Program-made: the position numbers and the translations under genes | Origin: Stereum hirsutum FP-91666 SS1 | Taxonomy: Eukaryota > Basidiomycota > Agaricomycetes > Russulales > Stereaceae | Assembly: GCF_000264905.1 (NCBI RefSeq) | Contig: NW_006763149.1 | Span: 1,150,168-1,214,167 of the forward strand | Direction of reading: 5' to 3' | Length of the DNA: 64,000 bases | Part shown: piece after piece, positions 23,740 to 36,167 of the stretch | Position numbering within the stretch: the first letter of the stretch is position 1 | Layout of the letters: the number at the start of each line of letters is the position of its first letter | Notes under the pieces: model-generated | What the model was told of the DNA's origin: nothing | Databases searched by the model: none | The model's input: only the letters and a program-made list of their open reading frames with translations

Positions 23740-24926
23740 ATGGTTTATCGGATACTCGTCGCATCGTACACAAACTCGATAACCACACTCCTCTTCGACC
23801 CATCAAAGCCATCCCTCAGCGTCACATCCTCCATAGAAGTCGGCTTCCACCCATCCTGGATCACTCCTCATCCAGGCGATACATCCATTGTATTCACGGG
23901 CTTGGAGGACACGGTTGGGAAGATAATCACTTTGAAGTACGATGAGGACGGAAAGGGCACGGTTCTGGGTGAAATAGAATCTGGCGGAGATTCGCCTGCT
24001 TCGCTGCTAGCGGTGGATGGAACCTTGCTCGTCGGAAACGTATGTTCTGTTCGTGTCACACTTGGTAAAATCTCTAGACTGACTATTTGACACAAATAGT
24101 ACATGTCAGGAAACGTACTTCAAGTGCCCCTATCTTCCAAACCACCATACCTTCCGGCTTCGACCGCCTGTAAAGCCGTTTCGTTCACGGGGACCGGTCC
24201 TGATAAAGATCGTCAAGAGTCTTCGCATCCGCATCAGGTTGTTTTCGTACCAGAATTGAACGAAGTGTTGATCCCAGACCTCGGAGCTGATAAAACGTGG
24301 CGGTTGAAGAGAAACGAAGAGGGAATTTGGACAGTCGTTGGTCATGTCGACTACGAGCCTGGCAGTGGCCCCAGACATCTGGTTTACTCTGGTGCGTCCA
24401 AGCGTCCTGATTCATCTTTTACAAAATATATTGACTCGATCTCTCAGACGGCATCCTATACACCCTCCTGGAGCTAACAAGCCACGTCGCAACCCATCTT
24501 CTTCCTCCCCTTCCCGCCTCCCCCACACTTCTCTCTTCAACATCAACGATGTTCAACCCTCCTCCCAACCTCGGCCTCATGCTCGCCGCCGAAATCTTCC
24601 TCTCAGTCCCGACTCCGTCCTTCCCCACGCCCTACCTCTACGTCTCCAACCGCAACGATTCGTCTCCTCTAGGCGATACCATCGCCATCTACAGCCTCGA
24701 AAACCCGAGAGAGCCGAAACTGGTGAGCGAGCCGCGGACGGGCTTGACGCACCTGAGAGGGATGGTTCTGGGCGGCATGGGAGAGGGAGAAGAGGGGAAG
24801 TGGATTGTTGCGGGGGGCGTTACTGAGGGGGGTGTGAAGGTGTTTGAGAGGGTGGAGGGAGGGAAGGGAGTGAGGGAGGTGGCGAAGTGTGAGGTTGAGA
24901 AGCCGACTGGGTTCCATTGGCTTTGA
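23740..24926 (+). CDS. Lactonase-fold beta-propeller protein
   Basis: Three exons, 23740-24039, 24100-24391 and 24448-24926, join as LLVGN|YMSGNV and LVYSD|GILYTL, giving 356 residues, typical of the 7-bladed lactonase family (6-phosphogluconolactonase / carboxy-cis,cis-muconate cyclase type). Blade-like repeats carry the signature SHPHQVVFVPELNEVLIPDL then GADKTWRL, and GSGPRHLVYSDGILYTLLEL, YLYVSNRN and TGFHW at the end. In this family the His and Arg in these blocks shape the active site. No signal peptide, so probably cytosolic. The substrate is unknown; candidates are sugar-acid lactones or ring-cleavage products of aromatic breakdown. Confidence 0.88.
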
Positions 24927-25190
24927 GGCGCGTCTGAGTATGAATAGAAGAAGTATAGTCGCGAATGACTTGTGACCCTATGTACTTTTTACCTGGGCAG
25001 TTCACTGAGATCGTTATGGGCGTATAGAATAGGACTGTCACTGGCGCAGACGAAACTCTACGGCTGTACCTCAGACTATCAAGTATCAATAGCAAACGTC
25101 TGCCCCCATCTCACAAGCTGGAGAGCAAACAACACAACGATACAATTACAACGAACGCAAGTGCTCACAAGAAGCGTCCAGTAACTACAC

Positions 25191-27250
25191 TCACTTTCCC
25201 AAAGCTTGTGTATCCACCTTCTGCTTATAGGCACCCAGATCCGGCCCCAACCCATCCTGCTCTTGAGCCACCTTCGACGTGAAGGCTCCAACAATACCCC
25301 TATCCACCAGTCCCCTAACCTCGTTCTCTGAAAGTCCGAGATGATCCACCAATACATCCTCATTATGCATCCCCAGATCCGGACCTGCCCACCTCGTTTT
25401 AGGATCACAACCCTCCAATATAGGAGCGACCATCGGCATCTTCATCGTCCATCCATCCTCTCCCTCTACCTTCCCACCCGCACCCGCACCCGCACTCCTC
25501 CCCTTCGAATTCGGTACCCAAACATCCTCAACTCCACCACGAGCCTTAATCTGCTCTCCCTCCACAACCTCCTTCACAGTACACACCCTCCCCACCGGCA
25601 CACCCACCTCGTTCAAAATCGTCTCTACCTCCTCCGCACTCCTTGCGCTTGTCCAACCTGAAATCGCGTTCTCGATCTCGGCTTGCCGTTCGACGCGGTG
25701 ATTGTTGTGTTTATATGAAGGGCCAATGAGGTCCGGCCGGTCGATCACTTTCATGAGACGTTCGTAGATGCTGTCGCCGTTGGCGCCGATGACGATGTAG
25801 GAGGGCGCAGAGGGGGCGGAGGGCGAGGGACGACAGGGATAGGCGTTTGTGGGGACGATGCCGGTGACGGAGGAGCCTGAGGGACCGCGGACCTGATAGG
25901 GTGGAAGGGATCAGCAAGAGGCGGAGGGTGAATGGGGTGATGAGGGGCGTGGGTGGCGTGTGGCGTACTTTGCCTTTACGATCGTATTCAGGGATGATGC
26001 CTTCCATAAGATTTAACATACTATGATGAGGACGTGAGTATTTACCGGATCGAAGTCAGAGCCATGTCTAGAGCATACCTCTCCAGTATACTGACGTCCA
26101 CTGTCGACCCTCCGGATAGGCCGTTATCCTGCTTGACACGCCTTGCAAGCAATGCCAATACCTGAATTAAACTCGAAGCATCAGCGTATGTCTCGAAAGC
26201 ACGACCGCAGCAGTGAAACATTCGACATACCGTGCCAAAAGCAGCGTGCAACCCCGCCACCGAATCCCCCAAACTAATATTCGGCCTGACAGGTGGCCCG
26301 GCAAGGCCACCCGTCTGAAGATCCGGAAAACCATTGATATAACGAAACCCGGACTCTGCTTCGCACACGGAGGCGTATCCTGGTCGTTTGGCCCAGGGGC
26401 CGGTTTGACCGTAGCCGGAGACGCGAGTGAAGATGAGCGAAGGGTTCAAGGGGCGAAGGTCGTCTGGTCCGAGGCCCCATTTTTCCAGAGCTGGAAGGGA
26501 GGATAGGAAATCGAGGTCAGGTTAGGTGTGTGTGTGGTGGGAAAAGTAGACATGTGATGGGAAAGTTAGACCATGGGAAGAGAGGGAGAGGATGTGGAAA
26601 GGGAGTTGAATTGAATTGGACCGCGGGGTCAGAACATACTGCCTGGTTTGAAATTCTCGAGGATGACATCGCTTTTTAATGCGAGCTTCTTCACCAATCT
26701 GAGATCGTAGAGATCGCCGTGACATATGTGGTAAGAAAGAAAGTAAGAGGTGAAGACGGGAACGAACGGTACTTACGCCCTTCCTTCGTCTTTTCGCAGG
26801 TCGATTGTGACGCTCTTCTTGTTGCGTCCGAGACTACGGAACCATGGGCTGGTACCGTCCACGTCTAGTTCGCGCCATACGCGAAGAGGATCACCCGTTA
26901 GTGGTGGTTCTACCTTGATCACTTCTGCACCAAAGTGACTGGACGCGTATCACAAGTTCGTCAGTGAGTGGACCAAAAGAGAGACATCCTCGAAAACGAT
27001 GAGACTTACCCGAGCAGTTGCCCAGCGAAGGGTCCTGCAATAAGTTGACCGAGCTCGAGAACTCTGATACCAGTGAGTGGTAGATTGTCAGGCGTGTCAG
27101 GCCGTATATTCTTCGCCTCTGTGGCCCTAAACAAAGAATCAGTAACCCCCTCACCCATCTGGTGGAATCAAATGCATACAGTCCACGCAAAACAATCCTC
27201 TTCGTTGAGCTCGATGAGCGAGACGTTCGATGAACAGATCGTGCAAGCAT
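25191..27250 (-). CDS. Class III CoA-transferase (CaiB/BaiF family), probably mitochondrial
   Basis: A minus-strand gene with about seven introns, starting MLARSVHRTSRSSSSTKR at 27250 and ending VDTQALGK. The Arg/Ser-rich N-terminus lacking acidic residues is a good mitochondrial presequence. The body matches formyl-CoA transferase-like proteins: GIRVLELGQLIAGPFAGQLL, HFGAEVIKVEPP, SLGRNKKSVTIDLRKDEGR, VILENFKPG, GYGQTGPWAKRPGYA, and SLGDSVAGLHAAFG with the Asp expected to form the aspartyl-CoA intermediate. The C-terminal PVGRVCTVKEV block is also present. The closest comparison I know is the mitochondrial succinyl-CoA:glutarate CoA-transferase (SUGCT). The acyl donor and acceptor cannot be fixed from sequence. 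Exon edges near 25880-26200 are approximate. Confidence 0.87.
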
Positions 27251-27926
27251 GATGGAAAGAAGAAGTCTCCTGCGAATTGAGCTGATAAGCTATGAGAACG
27301 GGGAGTTGATATACGACTCTCGTCTTCGGACGATTCAATGCGAAACCTTTATACGAGTCCTGAAGGCAGTTGGCGCCAGCGCTATGATGCGGGGTAGAAG
27401 AATGACTTGCGGGGTAACGGCGGCATGATGATGAACGGAGTCTCGGAGGATGCGCGACGCAGAGCTGCACGATCACCCTAAGGACGTGTTCGGCCGAGTT
27501 TCACCGACGAGCGCAACGACCGAAGCAGGACCGAAACCGTTGTTCACTCAAGGGCAGCGTTGTTTTACGTTGTTTCGCGTTGTTTCGTCCGGAAGTTGTT
27601 CTTGAGGTTCAAGGTGCAGATGACCTCTGCTACGGATAGATGCTGTACATTGTTTACGGCCGAAGGATTGCTAACGGACGTGTGGAATGATTTGCCGTTT
27701 GTTCTGCAGTCGTTGTACGGTTGTCTGCTCAGCAGCTCAATCGAACTTGCTCGGAGCAAAAGCGAGCTCGAACAAGTTGGCAGAGTCAGGACAGACCGTA
27801 CTATACGCAGGGCACGTGATGACAAGAGAACAATTGTTCCCAATTATACAACATTAATAAGATAAACAACAACGACCCAACAACAACTTCAACATCACAT
27901 ATCTCGTAATTCACCACGCTAAGTTT
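27251..27926. other. Intergenic region
   Basis: Contains the CoA-transferase promoter (minus strand) and the 3' flank of the next gene. No gene or RNA recognised. Confidence 0.5.
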
Positions 27927-28765
27927 TTACACTTCCTCCTTCTCCCGAGGAGCCTCAAAGGTGCCAGCCGGTGGAGGGCTATATTTGGGCGGCGGCACTG
28001 ACATCGTATTCGTCATCCCACGTCTGTTTAGCGGAGGCATCGAGGGCTATTCACGAAAAAAACTGGACATCAGCACCGCAAGCACCTGGAATCAGTCGTG
28101 ATTCAACGTACCGGTGCAAATCCAGCTGTCGGGTCCCATTCGGGCGCCGAATTACTCTGACTAGTTCCATACGTAGGAGCAGGATAGCTAAGCCCTCCAG
28201 CATTCCCAAACGGTGACCCTCTTCCACTCCTACCAAAGCCACCGGCGTAGGGGTATGTTTGTGACATGCTTGGAGCTGCGGATGGGGGAGCTATGCGTTT
28301 GCGAGTTTGTGCGAGTTTGTTGCGACGATAGCGCCAAAATGCGGCGGCGAAGGACAGGATTACGATCAGGGCCACTAGGAATCCAATAGAATAAGGCCAG
28401 GGATATTTCCGTGTTGTGGAACGGTGAATGGATTGCAGTGAGGAAGGAACGAAGAGAGAAGACGTACAGAGTCCTATACTGAGTCCGATACGAACGTTGC
28501 TACTATTGTCGTCACATATGAAGTGGCCGTGCCTTCATGACGAGATGTAGACGATGAGCGAAAGTTCAGAGGGACATAAGATAGTAGGTGCGCACCCATC
28601 ATTGGAGCAATCTCCCGCTCGTGCTCCCGGGAAGAATGAGAGCGTGAATGAGAGGAGAATGAGGACGTTCAAGAATAAATTCTTGACGGGTAGAAGAGAC
28701 GCTACAAGAGAGTGAGTAGTAAGTATGGCGATTGAGCCAAGCCAAAGTTCGAACATACAAATCAT
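27927..28765 (-). CDS. Small type I membrane protein with signal peptide and Pro-rich tail
   Basis: Five short exons. Exon 1 is only ATGATTT (28759-28765) and splices to give MISSLLPVKNLFLNVLILL, a clear signal peptide ending near PGARAG. A short extracellular part with cysteines follows (DCSNDGHGHFICDDNSSNV). A single TM helix, GLLALIVILSFAAAFW, comes next, then a basic stop-transfer YRRNKLAQTRKR. The cytosolic tail is rich in Pro, Gly, Tyr and Ser (SMSQTYPYAGGFGR, PPPKYSPPPAGTF), ending PREKEEV. Similar short single-pass proteins are abundant in Agaricomycetes and unnamed. The tail PPxY-like motifs could bind WW domains (inference). Confidence 0.7.
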
Positions 28766-29802
28766 CTGCTGCGGATAGAGGTATACACGTTCGGTCGAAC
28801 AAAAGACAAACAGAGTTCTGTGGAAATTTCTCCAGGAACGAACAAAAGCCTACGAGCCTGCTCGAAGACCGTGCGCAGTATGAATGAGAGTCGTCACCGC
28901 GTATGGTGTGGGATAATGATACAAGAACGAGCGAAAAAAGGCGAGAGAATGAGGGAACAGAAGGGTGGTGAGACCAGCTCAAGTTCCAGCTAGCAGGCAA
29001 AGCGCACTTGAAGGATGGGGGGCCGTTCACCTGTGCATGTGTGGACTTTTGTTGATGCGAGCAGTGTATACTGCATAGCACACCGAATCAAAGGATCACT
29101 CGTGCTTGCCGTACCACTACTACCGTCGCCAAGAACAGATAGGTTGCCAGCATCCTGAGAAGCAATGAGGTCCAGGAGCATGCTGTATGCCCAAACTGGT
29201 TCATATCATGGTGAACAAGCGCTAGCGGTGATAAGATGAGGTGGGGAAATGTTACAATCAATCGCGCTTTGAAAGTCCAAGATACAGTTGGTAGTCTTGA
29301 AGCACCGATCGAATATGTGGCATCCTTCATTCTTTTTCTCGTGTAGCCCTGACACTACTTGACGGAGGTGAACATGGCCAGGCACGACACTCGTGCGTGT
29401 ATCAACCTTCGACAATGCTGTCGAAGGCAACATATCTGTACCTGGCTCGTCGACATTCTCGCGGCCTTCGCCGACCGTCGTCATCGCAAGACACAATCGA
29501 AGCGACCTTATTGACCGGACTGGCCGCGCCCTGGCTGTATCATACCAACTTCCAGATTCTGGCGACCGTGAATCGCTCGATGACCGTGGAAAAGGCTTGG
29601 TTAGAGATGGCTAAAAATAGCATCGTTCAACGTCGCCGCTATAGAGCGAACGAGCGTGCAACTGTATCTGCGCCAAAAATACCGAACCTGGAGGTGTAAG
29701 TATGAGCCTGGAGAGGACTCGAATGCGATCCACGGAGCCGTAGAGACTGACTGCAGCCGCGCTGATCTTTAGATCAAACGGCGTACTTACAATAATATGC
29801 GA
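28766..29802. other. Intergenic region
   Basis: About 1 kb between the membrane protein gene and the stop of CCD1. Open frames overlap on both strands without recognisable content. Confidence 0.5.
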
Positions 29803-32800
29803 CTACTTTCGTCTATCCCATTTAGCACCCTGCGCCTCTAAATCCCTCGCAAAGTCTTCGTCATAACCAACACAACGAAGAGTCCAAACATGGAGGTGCT
29901 GTGGCCACATTATATCCGGAGCAAGACATCAGTTCCTCGAAGTCCGGGATCGCATCTGGAGCGTTGATCATACCTCCTTCCCATCCCGCATCGCCTGCCA
30001 GATGTTCACGAAATCTTCGACCGAGCCACGGTTCAATCTCGACCTATTCTCTTCTTCGATCTCGTCTTCATCCATCACATCCGGTTCTCGACCATGATGG
30101 CGTAGCAAAAGCCTCGTAGCCAAATTCGCGTCTGTTTTCTGTTTCGACTTACACAGCCCCACTATCCACGTCTTTTGCGACTACGCATGAACAACAATAT
30201 CAGCACATTTATTCAACGGAGGTGTCAAGTCGAGAGTACGCACATCAAGCGTCATCGCACAGAATTCTTCCCCACTCAACGGTCTCTCCGACTTCCTAAC
30301 CTCGAAGTTCCCAAAATACATCCACCTAGGCTTTATCTTCTCTGCCGCCTTTGTCCTTCCTTTCCCCTTCGCTTGTCCGTCCTTGTCTCCCTCCTTCTCT
30401 GCGGCCCTCACCTTGACCCAAATCGTAATAATAGGTCCCTTCTCCGTCAACTCTTTCCGCACAGACACGATCGTTCCGGGTGCTCCGGGATACCTCGGCA
30501 GATCCGGATTCTGGTTATGCTCAGGGAAGAGCATGGATCTCCGCGTACCGACGGGTATATTCGACTCCGGAGCGATGGAGGCGTGAAAGGTACAGTTTTG
30601 ACTACCATAGTGCTTCGATACGAAGGACCGTGAGACGGCTGCTGGATTGCGAATTCGGCCGACGCGATGAGGAGGATTGGGTGAGGAAAGTGAAGGGATA
30701 GGGAATGCGGGAATGTCCTTGACGCGGTCGTGGAGAAGGGGGATGAGACCGTCGTTGGAGGATGGAGGTGGTGGAGATGTTAGTGTGGCGTAGAATGCTT
30801 TCAGTGTTGCTTGTGCGGTAGGGGTGGAGAGGTTAGTTATGAGGGTGGGTGTAACCTTGGCTTTCTTGCCCTTCTTTCTTGAAGTGGTGGTCGTTGATCT
30901 TGACTCCCTGACTCCGGTTCCAGAAGCCTTCGGTTTCGCTCCGCGAGTGCGCGAGCCCTGGTTGTGCGACTATTTCCTCAGTATAATGGCTCGACAGGAG
31001 CGACGTGTAGAAAATATGACAAACCTTCGCGTTTTCTGCTGGAGAGTCGTAATCCGCCTAAAACAAGTTTCAAGATAGCGTCAGGACTCAGTGATACCAT
31101 GGACAACATATGGGTCGTACATCCTCGTAATCTCCATCAGAGGCGCGACCATCGACCATCTACGAGAGGTACGACCAGTCAGTCAAGCTACTTATATGCG
31201 AGGCGAACACAGAGGATAGAAACTTACATCTACATCATCATCAATCGTGATATTCTTCGTAGGGCGGCGCCTAAGCCTAGTAGATGTACGAGGGACTAGA
31301 GTAGCATTCTGGTATTCGTGATGCGGTGTTGAGGCATAAGTTCAATAGGTTCACAGAAACGCACGCACGTGGTTGGGTGGTTGCTCTATCTCTTGATCTT
31401 CCTCTTCCTCCTCTTCCTCCTCATCACTCGATGAGAGCTCCGACAAATCACCTTCAAAATCGACGTCCATATCTCCCTAAAACAGCGCGTCAACTTGACC
31501 AATGAGAACCAAGGGAGAACGAACGCCTGTCCAATCCAACGCGTGCGACTCACGAAAGTGCTCAGAGAAGCTGCTGTAGGTTGTTGTGGAGCAGCTTCGG
31601 GCGAACCAATAGCGGGAAGCGGGTATGTCGACGCAGGAGGAGTGACCGTCGACGGTATGGGTTCAGTCGCCGAAGTCATAGCCCTGGGCGCTTCTTCCGA
31701 ATCATTCTCGAAAGGCGTTATGTTTCGAGGAACCTGGCTTGAACGAAGTGATACCTTGAGCTGAGACCTCTATAGAGAAGGGTGAGGAGGATGTATTCGT
31801 TTGCGCACCTTAGGTAGACGCGCTTCAGATGTTTGCGCGGCTAGGGTCTGGTTCAAAGATGCCTAACAAGTGACCGTGCGTTTCATGTTGTCAGTCGGGA
31901 TATGTGCCTCTTAGTCCGATATACATACCGATGTAGGGTATACATCGGGAACTTGGCCCTCGTCCGGTGCCGATGCTTGAGATTCCTGCTCTACCCTTGA
32001 GGCCGAAAGCCTTCTACGTTTACGCGTAGATTCATCCGGACTGGTTGGTGGTCTTGTTGTATCTGCGCGCACAGCACTGGGAGACCGCTTCACGGGTACG
32101 GTTGGTGATGTTGGGTTCTACCAAAGATGTGTGCGGGGTATGGTGAGGACGAAGTAGGCCGAAATGAACATTGTTTGCATACCTCTTTCTTCGGTATATT
32201 GGGAATAGATGTCGGTTGTCGTGCCGCTCTATGTGGCGTCGAAGGCTCCTATACATATCGGACAGTGTTAGTTTTTGGAACACACCTTCGATTGCAAAGA
32301 TTTGTGTGGCTGACCTCCTTCTTCACCGGTGATCTTGAGGGACTCGGGAGTCGCTGTTGAGAAGTAATCCTGATAGTGTTCTATCATGAGAATAAGTCGC
32401 TGCCTATGCATTTGGGAACTTGACTGGTGACCCTGTAAAGAACTTACCGAAGTCGGTATTGAACCTGTGAGAAAGCTCAGCTCGCGCGAAATAGAGTATA
32501 TACGGAACTCTATCGGATCGACGATAATAGAGTTTACCGTGTCAATTGAACCCACGCACCCTTTTGCTCTTCACCGTCATCGTCGCTGCTAAGCTCGATG
32601 ACTGCGCTATCTGCAGGTATGAGGGCCTTTTTTGCCTTCTTGCCAATGGGAGTTCTGGTCGATTCGGGCTGGAGTGAAATTGCCATAAGTCAAGAAAAGT
32701 TCTCAGAACTTGCATAAGAATCTCTTTTCATGAGTTACCTTGATTGTTCCGATTCGCACCGGACTCGAGCTTGAGCTCGCCACCCGACCTGTAACAGACG

Positions 32801-33332
32801 CCACATTTCTGTGTTGCTCTGCCTCCTCGCCCTTCACGACATCCGTAGATTCCGTGGCCGTGTCGCTGAGGCTACCAACTCGTCTATGCTCTGCTGTGTT
32901 CGCTCTGATCCTCTCCAGCTCCTCCTTTAACCGGACATTCTCGGCCCTCAACGACACCTGTCTTCGAAACTCCTCATCCCTCGCCGCTTGCAATCTACCC
33001 CTCTCCTCCTTCAACTCCACTTGGAGTGTGTCCAACTTCTCCATGTTACTCTTTAGCTTCTCATTATCCTCTCTCAATCTCTCGATCTCATTCAACAACA
33101 CCTGACTTCTCGTAGTCGCCTTCTCGGTCTCCTCCCTATACCTGTCTCTAGTCGTTCTCGCAGTTCGTAAATCATCGTCGAGAGAGGATATTAACGCGTC
33201 GTTTGACCTAGAGGAGCGGAGAGCATCGGAAAGGGAGTCTTCGAGTTGTGTTATGCGGGAGGTCAATGCTTGAAAGTTCAAGGGGGGTCCGGAAGAACCG
33301 TGTTGTGACGAAGACGAAGGGATAGGATTCAT
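29803..33332 (-). CDS. CCD1: coiled-coil protein with C-terminal DUF6697-like domain
   Basis: Function unknown; first of six paralogues in the window. The start MNPIPSSSSQHGS leads into a coiled coil of about 140 residues (LTSRITQLEDSLSDAL through RLKEELERIRANTAEH). A linker of several short low-complexity exons follows. It includes a SUMO-interacting-like SAVIELSSDDDGEE, an acidic DLSELSS block with Glu runs, and the NLS-like KRRRLSAS. The C-terminal domain runs from ISRSFVSKHY-type sequence (read AVSRSFVSKHYGSQNCTF) through RYPGAPGTIVSV, WMYFGNFEVRKSERPLSGEE and KTWIVGLCKSK to HLHVWTLRCVGYDEDFARDL and the stop at 29803. I recall this domain as DUF6697, common in Agaricomycetes; the name needs checking. 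Linker exon edges (30.9-32.5 kb) are uncertain. Confidence 0.75.
32567..32605 (-). other. Putative SUMO-interacting motif in CCD1
   Basis: Encodes AVIELSSDDDGEE: a hydrophobic V-I-x-L core followed by Ser and acidic residues, the classical SIM pattern. Comparable motifs occur in CCD2, CCD4 and the CCD5 pseudogene. Confidence 0.5.
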
Positions 33333-33527
33333 AGAAGGATTGAGCTGAGAGGTGTTACTGATTCAGGTAAGTTATAAGTAGCAGGGTTTGAGGCCTCCAG
33401 GCGCTCGATGTAGTTGAGACTTTGAGAGTAGGTTCGGGTCCTTAGTGTAATAAAGAGGTAATAAAGCAGAGGATCCCTTTGGATGTTGTTCCACTCATAA
33501 TAATGTGCCGCCTAAAAGCCAGAATAA

Positions 33528-33601
33528 GGGCACATGGTGTAGTTGGTTATCACGCTCGCTTAGCATGCGAGAGGTGTCCGGTTCAATTCCGGATGTGTCC
33601 A
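33528..33601 (+). tRNA. tRNA-Ala (AGC)
   Basis: Acceptor GGGCACA pairs with TGTGTCC and includes the G3-U70 wobble pair that identifies alanine tRNAs; the discriminator is A. The D-arm contains TAGTTGGTTA, the anticodon arm CTCGC-TTAGCAT-GCGAG exposes AGC, and the T-arm TCCGG-TTCAATT-CCGGA is standard. No intron. A T7 tract at 33622-33628 serves as RNA polymerase III terminator. It lies between CCD1 and the gene for a subunit of RNA polymerase III itself. Confidence 0.96.
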
Positions 33602-33621
33602 TAGTCGATCCACATATACGA

Positions 33622-33628
33622 TTTTTTT
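33622..33628 (+). terminator. RNA polymerase III terminator of tRNA-Ala
   Basis: Seven consecutive T residues about 20 bases past the tRNA 3' end. Confidence 0.85.
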
Positions 33629-33845
33629 CCTACTCATGCCATTTCACTCACAGTGAATCGAGTACCCGGTTCGCACAGGGGAATAATGATTCGGGCGTAT
33701 ACGTACAGCACACAGAGGTTCCGAAACTGTGTGTGTTTCACTCGCACAAACCAGTGGTTCATAACTTCCCTCCTTGCTCGAACGTACAATGAATTGTACA
33801 TATTCATGAAGAAGGACTCGGTACACCAGCTAAGTACAGGCTACA

Positions 33846-35669
33846 TCATGCATCCTCCATCTGGATATCTCCGTCCCCCGACGAATTCGAGAACGCCTCA
33901 ACGGCGCGTTTTAGGACGGAAATCTTCTCGCGCATGACCTTGATGGATTCGAGGAAGAGGGCTTCCGGAGCGTACGCGCCTTCGGATTCGATGTTGACTA
34001 TGAGAGGAGGGAGACGGGTATGTCAGTTCAACCATGCGATAATGAAACCTGAAAATGGACAATGAGGGAGTAAGACGTACAGATAAAATGATCCCTCTTC
34101 CTCGCCAACGTCACACATCCCTCGAACTCCGGATGCCGCAACACCTCCCTGCTCATACTCTCCTTCCTCATCCCCTCCTCGTCCACGCTCACTTCTTTCG
34201 TTTTCGGGTCCACGCGGATCACACCAGGCGAGAAACATTGTTGGAATTTTGTGGCGAGGTGTGGTGGGACCGGTTTTGACGGGTTTAATATGATGAGAGG
34301 AAGGAGGCGGTACGACGCAGTTGCTACATCCGACATCGTAATCTCAATACATCTGCTCATCTCAAGAAAAAGTCAAAGAACGAGCAAACGCACCAACAGC
34401 CTGAAACTTCGCATGATCCTTCGCTACACCCTTCACCGCATGCATCTCCACATCAATTTCCTGCCCCGGCCTCAACTTATTCAGCACGATGTTCCCATTG
34501 GTCGGGGCCGGAACCAGACTCGCCGCCTCGAAGACGGTTGCCTGCTCGCCTGCGGGTTCCCATTTGAGGTGCGAAGAGAGGACTTCGTGGTTTGTGTAGA
34601 GTTCGAAGGGGTCGGTGGAGTCTTTTGGGGCGGAAGGGTTGCGCTCGCAGACGACGTTGAGTTTGAAGACGACGGTGTTGCGGTCGGTCGGTTGGTCGTT
34701 GACTGCGAGAATGGCAAGTGGACGAGTGATGGGTGAGGTGAGCTCAGGGGGATATTAAAAGCTAAGGAAAGTATTTACCTGTCCGCATGTCCATGAGTTG
34801 TGGTGGAATATTGAGGGGGATCATGCCTAGACGGTGTGCAAAGACTTCGTCGACCATGACGGAGGTATTGTTCCATACGTAGACCAATTCAATGGCTATT
34901 GTGGGGACCTGTTAAGATAGTTTTAGGATTCGGTGAACCGTTGGGATCGTTAATGGAGAAGCGTTGAAAAGCAGCGGACGTTAGCTTCTACACGAGAAAG
35001 AGACGATGGATTGTGCAGTTATTCGTGTGGCCCATGGAGTATGATCACCAGCCCTGCATCAGGGACCGCGTCGACACAGAACTCATGACGCCAAACGACA
35101 ACAGTGTTGGTACAGCTTTTTCACCAAGGTGTAAAAAGCTGCCTGTCGATGTAGAGAACTGTGCGGTGGCGGCATCCTAACTTGCCCGCCGAGTGTCGGT
35201 GGCCCGCCTGCCCTGAATTCTTCATACACAGACGTATTTCCACAAGCATAGGACCAAGAGTGAATGAACGCACCTCTGCAAGCAGTATTCGCCTCAGCGA
35301 GTTCGCGATTGACGCGTCCACACCCACCAGGTCGAACTCTATCGACCTGTTCGACAGACTCTGTACCTTCACCTTCAACGTCTACTCCGCCACGATCCAA
35401 AAATGCCAACATCGTCCGCAATGCACACATCCATTCAAAATACCACCCAAAAACCCAAGTTTAGCGTACTGTTCACCACCCAATCCACAAACACCACGCA
35501 CCTCCTTGAACTTCTGCAAATCCCACGAATGGTCCTCGTCGGGATAATGTCCCGGATAATCCGTACTCGAGACATTCGTAACCCGTTCTGCGGTGATTCC
35601 GACGTGTTGTCTGGCGTCGTATTGTGAAGGAAGGACGGATGAGCTGGTGGAGGCATGTGGGTGTGGCAT
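33846..35669 (-). CDS. RPC40: RNA polymerase I and III subunit AC40 (RPAC1)
   Basis: The alpha-like subunit shared by RNA polymerases I and III, which forms a heterodimer with AC19 to nucleate assembly in the nucleus. It starts MPHPHASTSSSVLPS and ends GDGDIQMEDA. Diagnostic stretches are VSSTDYPGHYPDEDHSWDL, SLSNRSIEFDLVGVDASI, NSLRRILLAE|VPTIAIELVY (the alpha-motif 'NSLRRILLAEVP'), WNNTSVMVDEVFAHRLGM, IPLNIPPQLMDMR, and the C-terminal block MREKISVLKRAVEAF. About five introns; the one splitting LLAE|VPT is 365 bp (34909-35273), several times the local norm. Single-copy housekeeping gene, useful as an anchor for synteny. The tRNA-Ala is immediately downstream. Confidence 0.95.
34909..35273 (-). 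other. Long intron in AC40 gene containing a hairpin
   Basis: Donor GTGCGT and acceptor TTAACAG frame a 365-bp intron. It contains an inverted repeat at 35113-35141 (CAGCTTTTTCACC, loop AA, GGTGTAAAAAGCTG) with a single bulged A. I looked for C/D snoRNA boxes on the sense strand and found only imperfect matches. Confidence 0.7.
35113..35141. repeat. Near-perfect inverted repeat (13-bp stem, 2-base loop)
   Basis: CAGCTTTTTCACC pairs with GGTGTAAAAAGCTG apart from one bulged A; the loop is AA. It lies inside the long AC40 intron. Confidence 0.85.
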
Positions 35670-36167
35670 TTTATGATGGTTTTGTGGAGGTTTTTCAAAA
35701 AGTTGCTTGGACGCGAAATTTAGGATGGGGAGAATCTGATCTTATCTTCTGTGGCGTTATCTTATCTGCTGCTGATCTCCGCGCCGCAAAGTTGATTTTT
35801 CGTTGACTTTTCTGCTCTTGACCGTCATGTTCACGTTCACCGTGTGTTTGTCCTGACAGCCTTTACCATTACCTCTGCGCTCGTATGAGCCTCGATACGT
35901 GGAGTATGTGCACTTTCCTGACCGCACACTCTACAATGCGAGAGGCTGCATTGGTCGCCACAGGTGTCTCACCACTGAACTCCAGAGCACCACGCAGCTA
36001 AACATACCCACCACTAGCCATGAGGGTATCGTGGTGCGAGAATCCACGCCTTAATTTTCTTGATTTCCCCCTCTTGAAGCTTGGCTTGCTTTGGCGATCT
36101 GTGTACCATCTCTCATCTGGCTTTCCTGGCTGCATCCGCTCTGACCGCTACAGCCCGGCTACGTTTC
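35670..36167. other. Divergent intergenic region between AC40 and M20 homologue
   Basis: About 500 bases carrying the two divergent promoters. No gene seen. An upstream exon of the M20 gene in the last 150 bases cannot be excluded. Confidence 0.5.

Noticed and set aside
34981..35100. Possible C/D snoRNA in the AC40 intron
   Set aside because: C-box match has a mismatch and no correctly placed D box or terminal stem was found; left only as a test to run.
35083..35430. Minus-strand open frames continuing past the AC40 exon
   Set aside because: They read into the 365-bp intron; the donor/acceptor pair restores the AC40 sequence LLAEVPT exactly.
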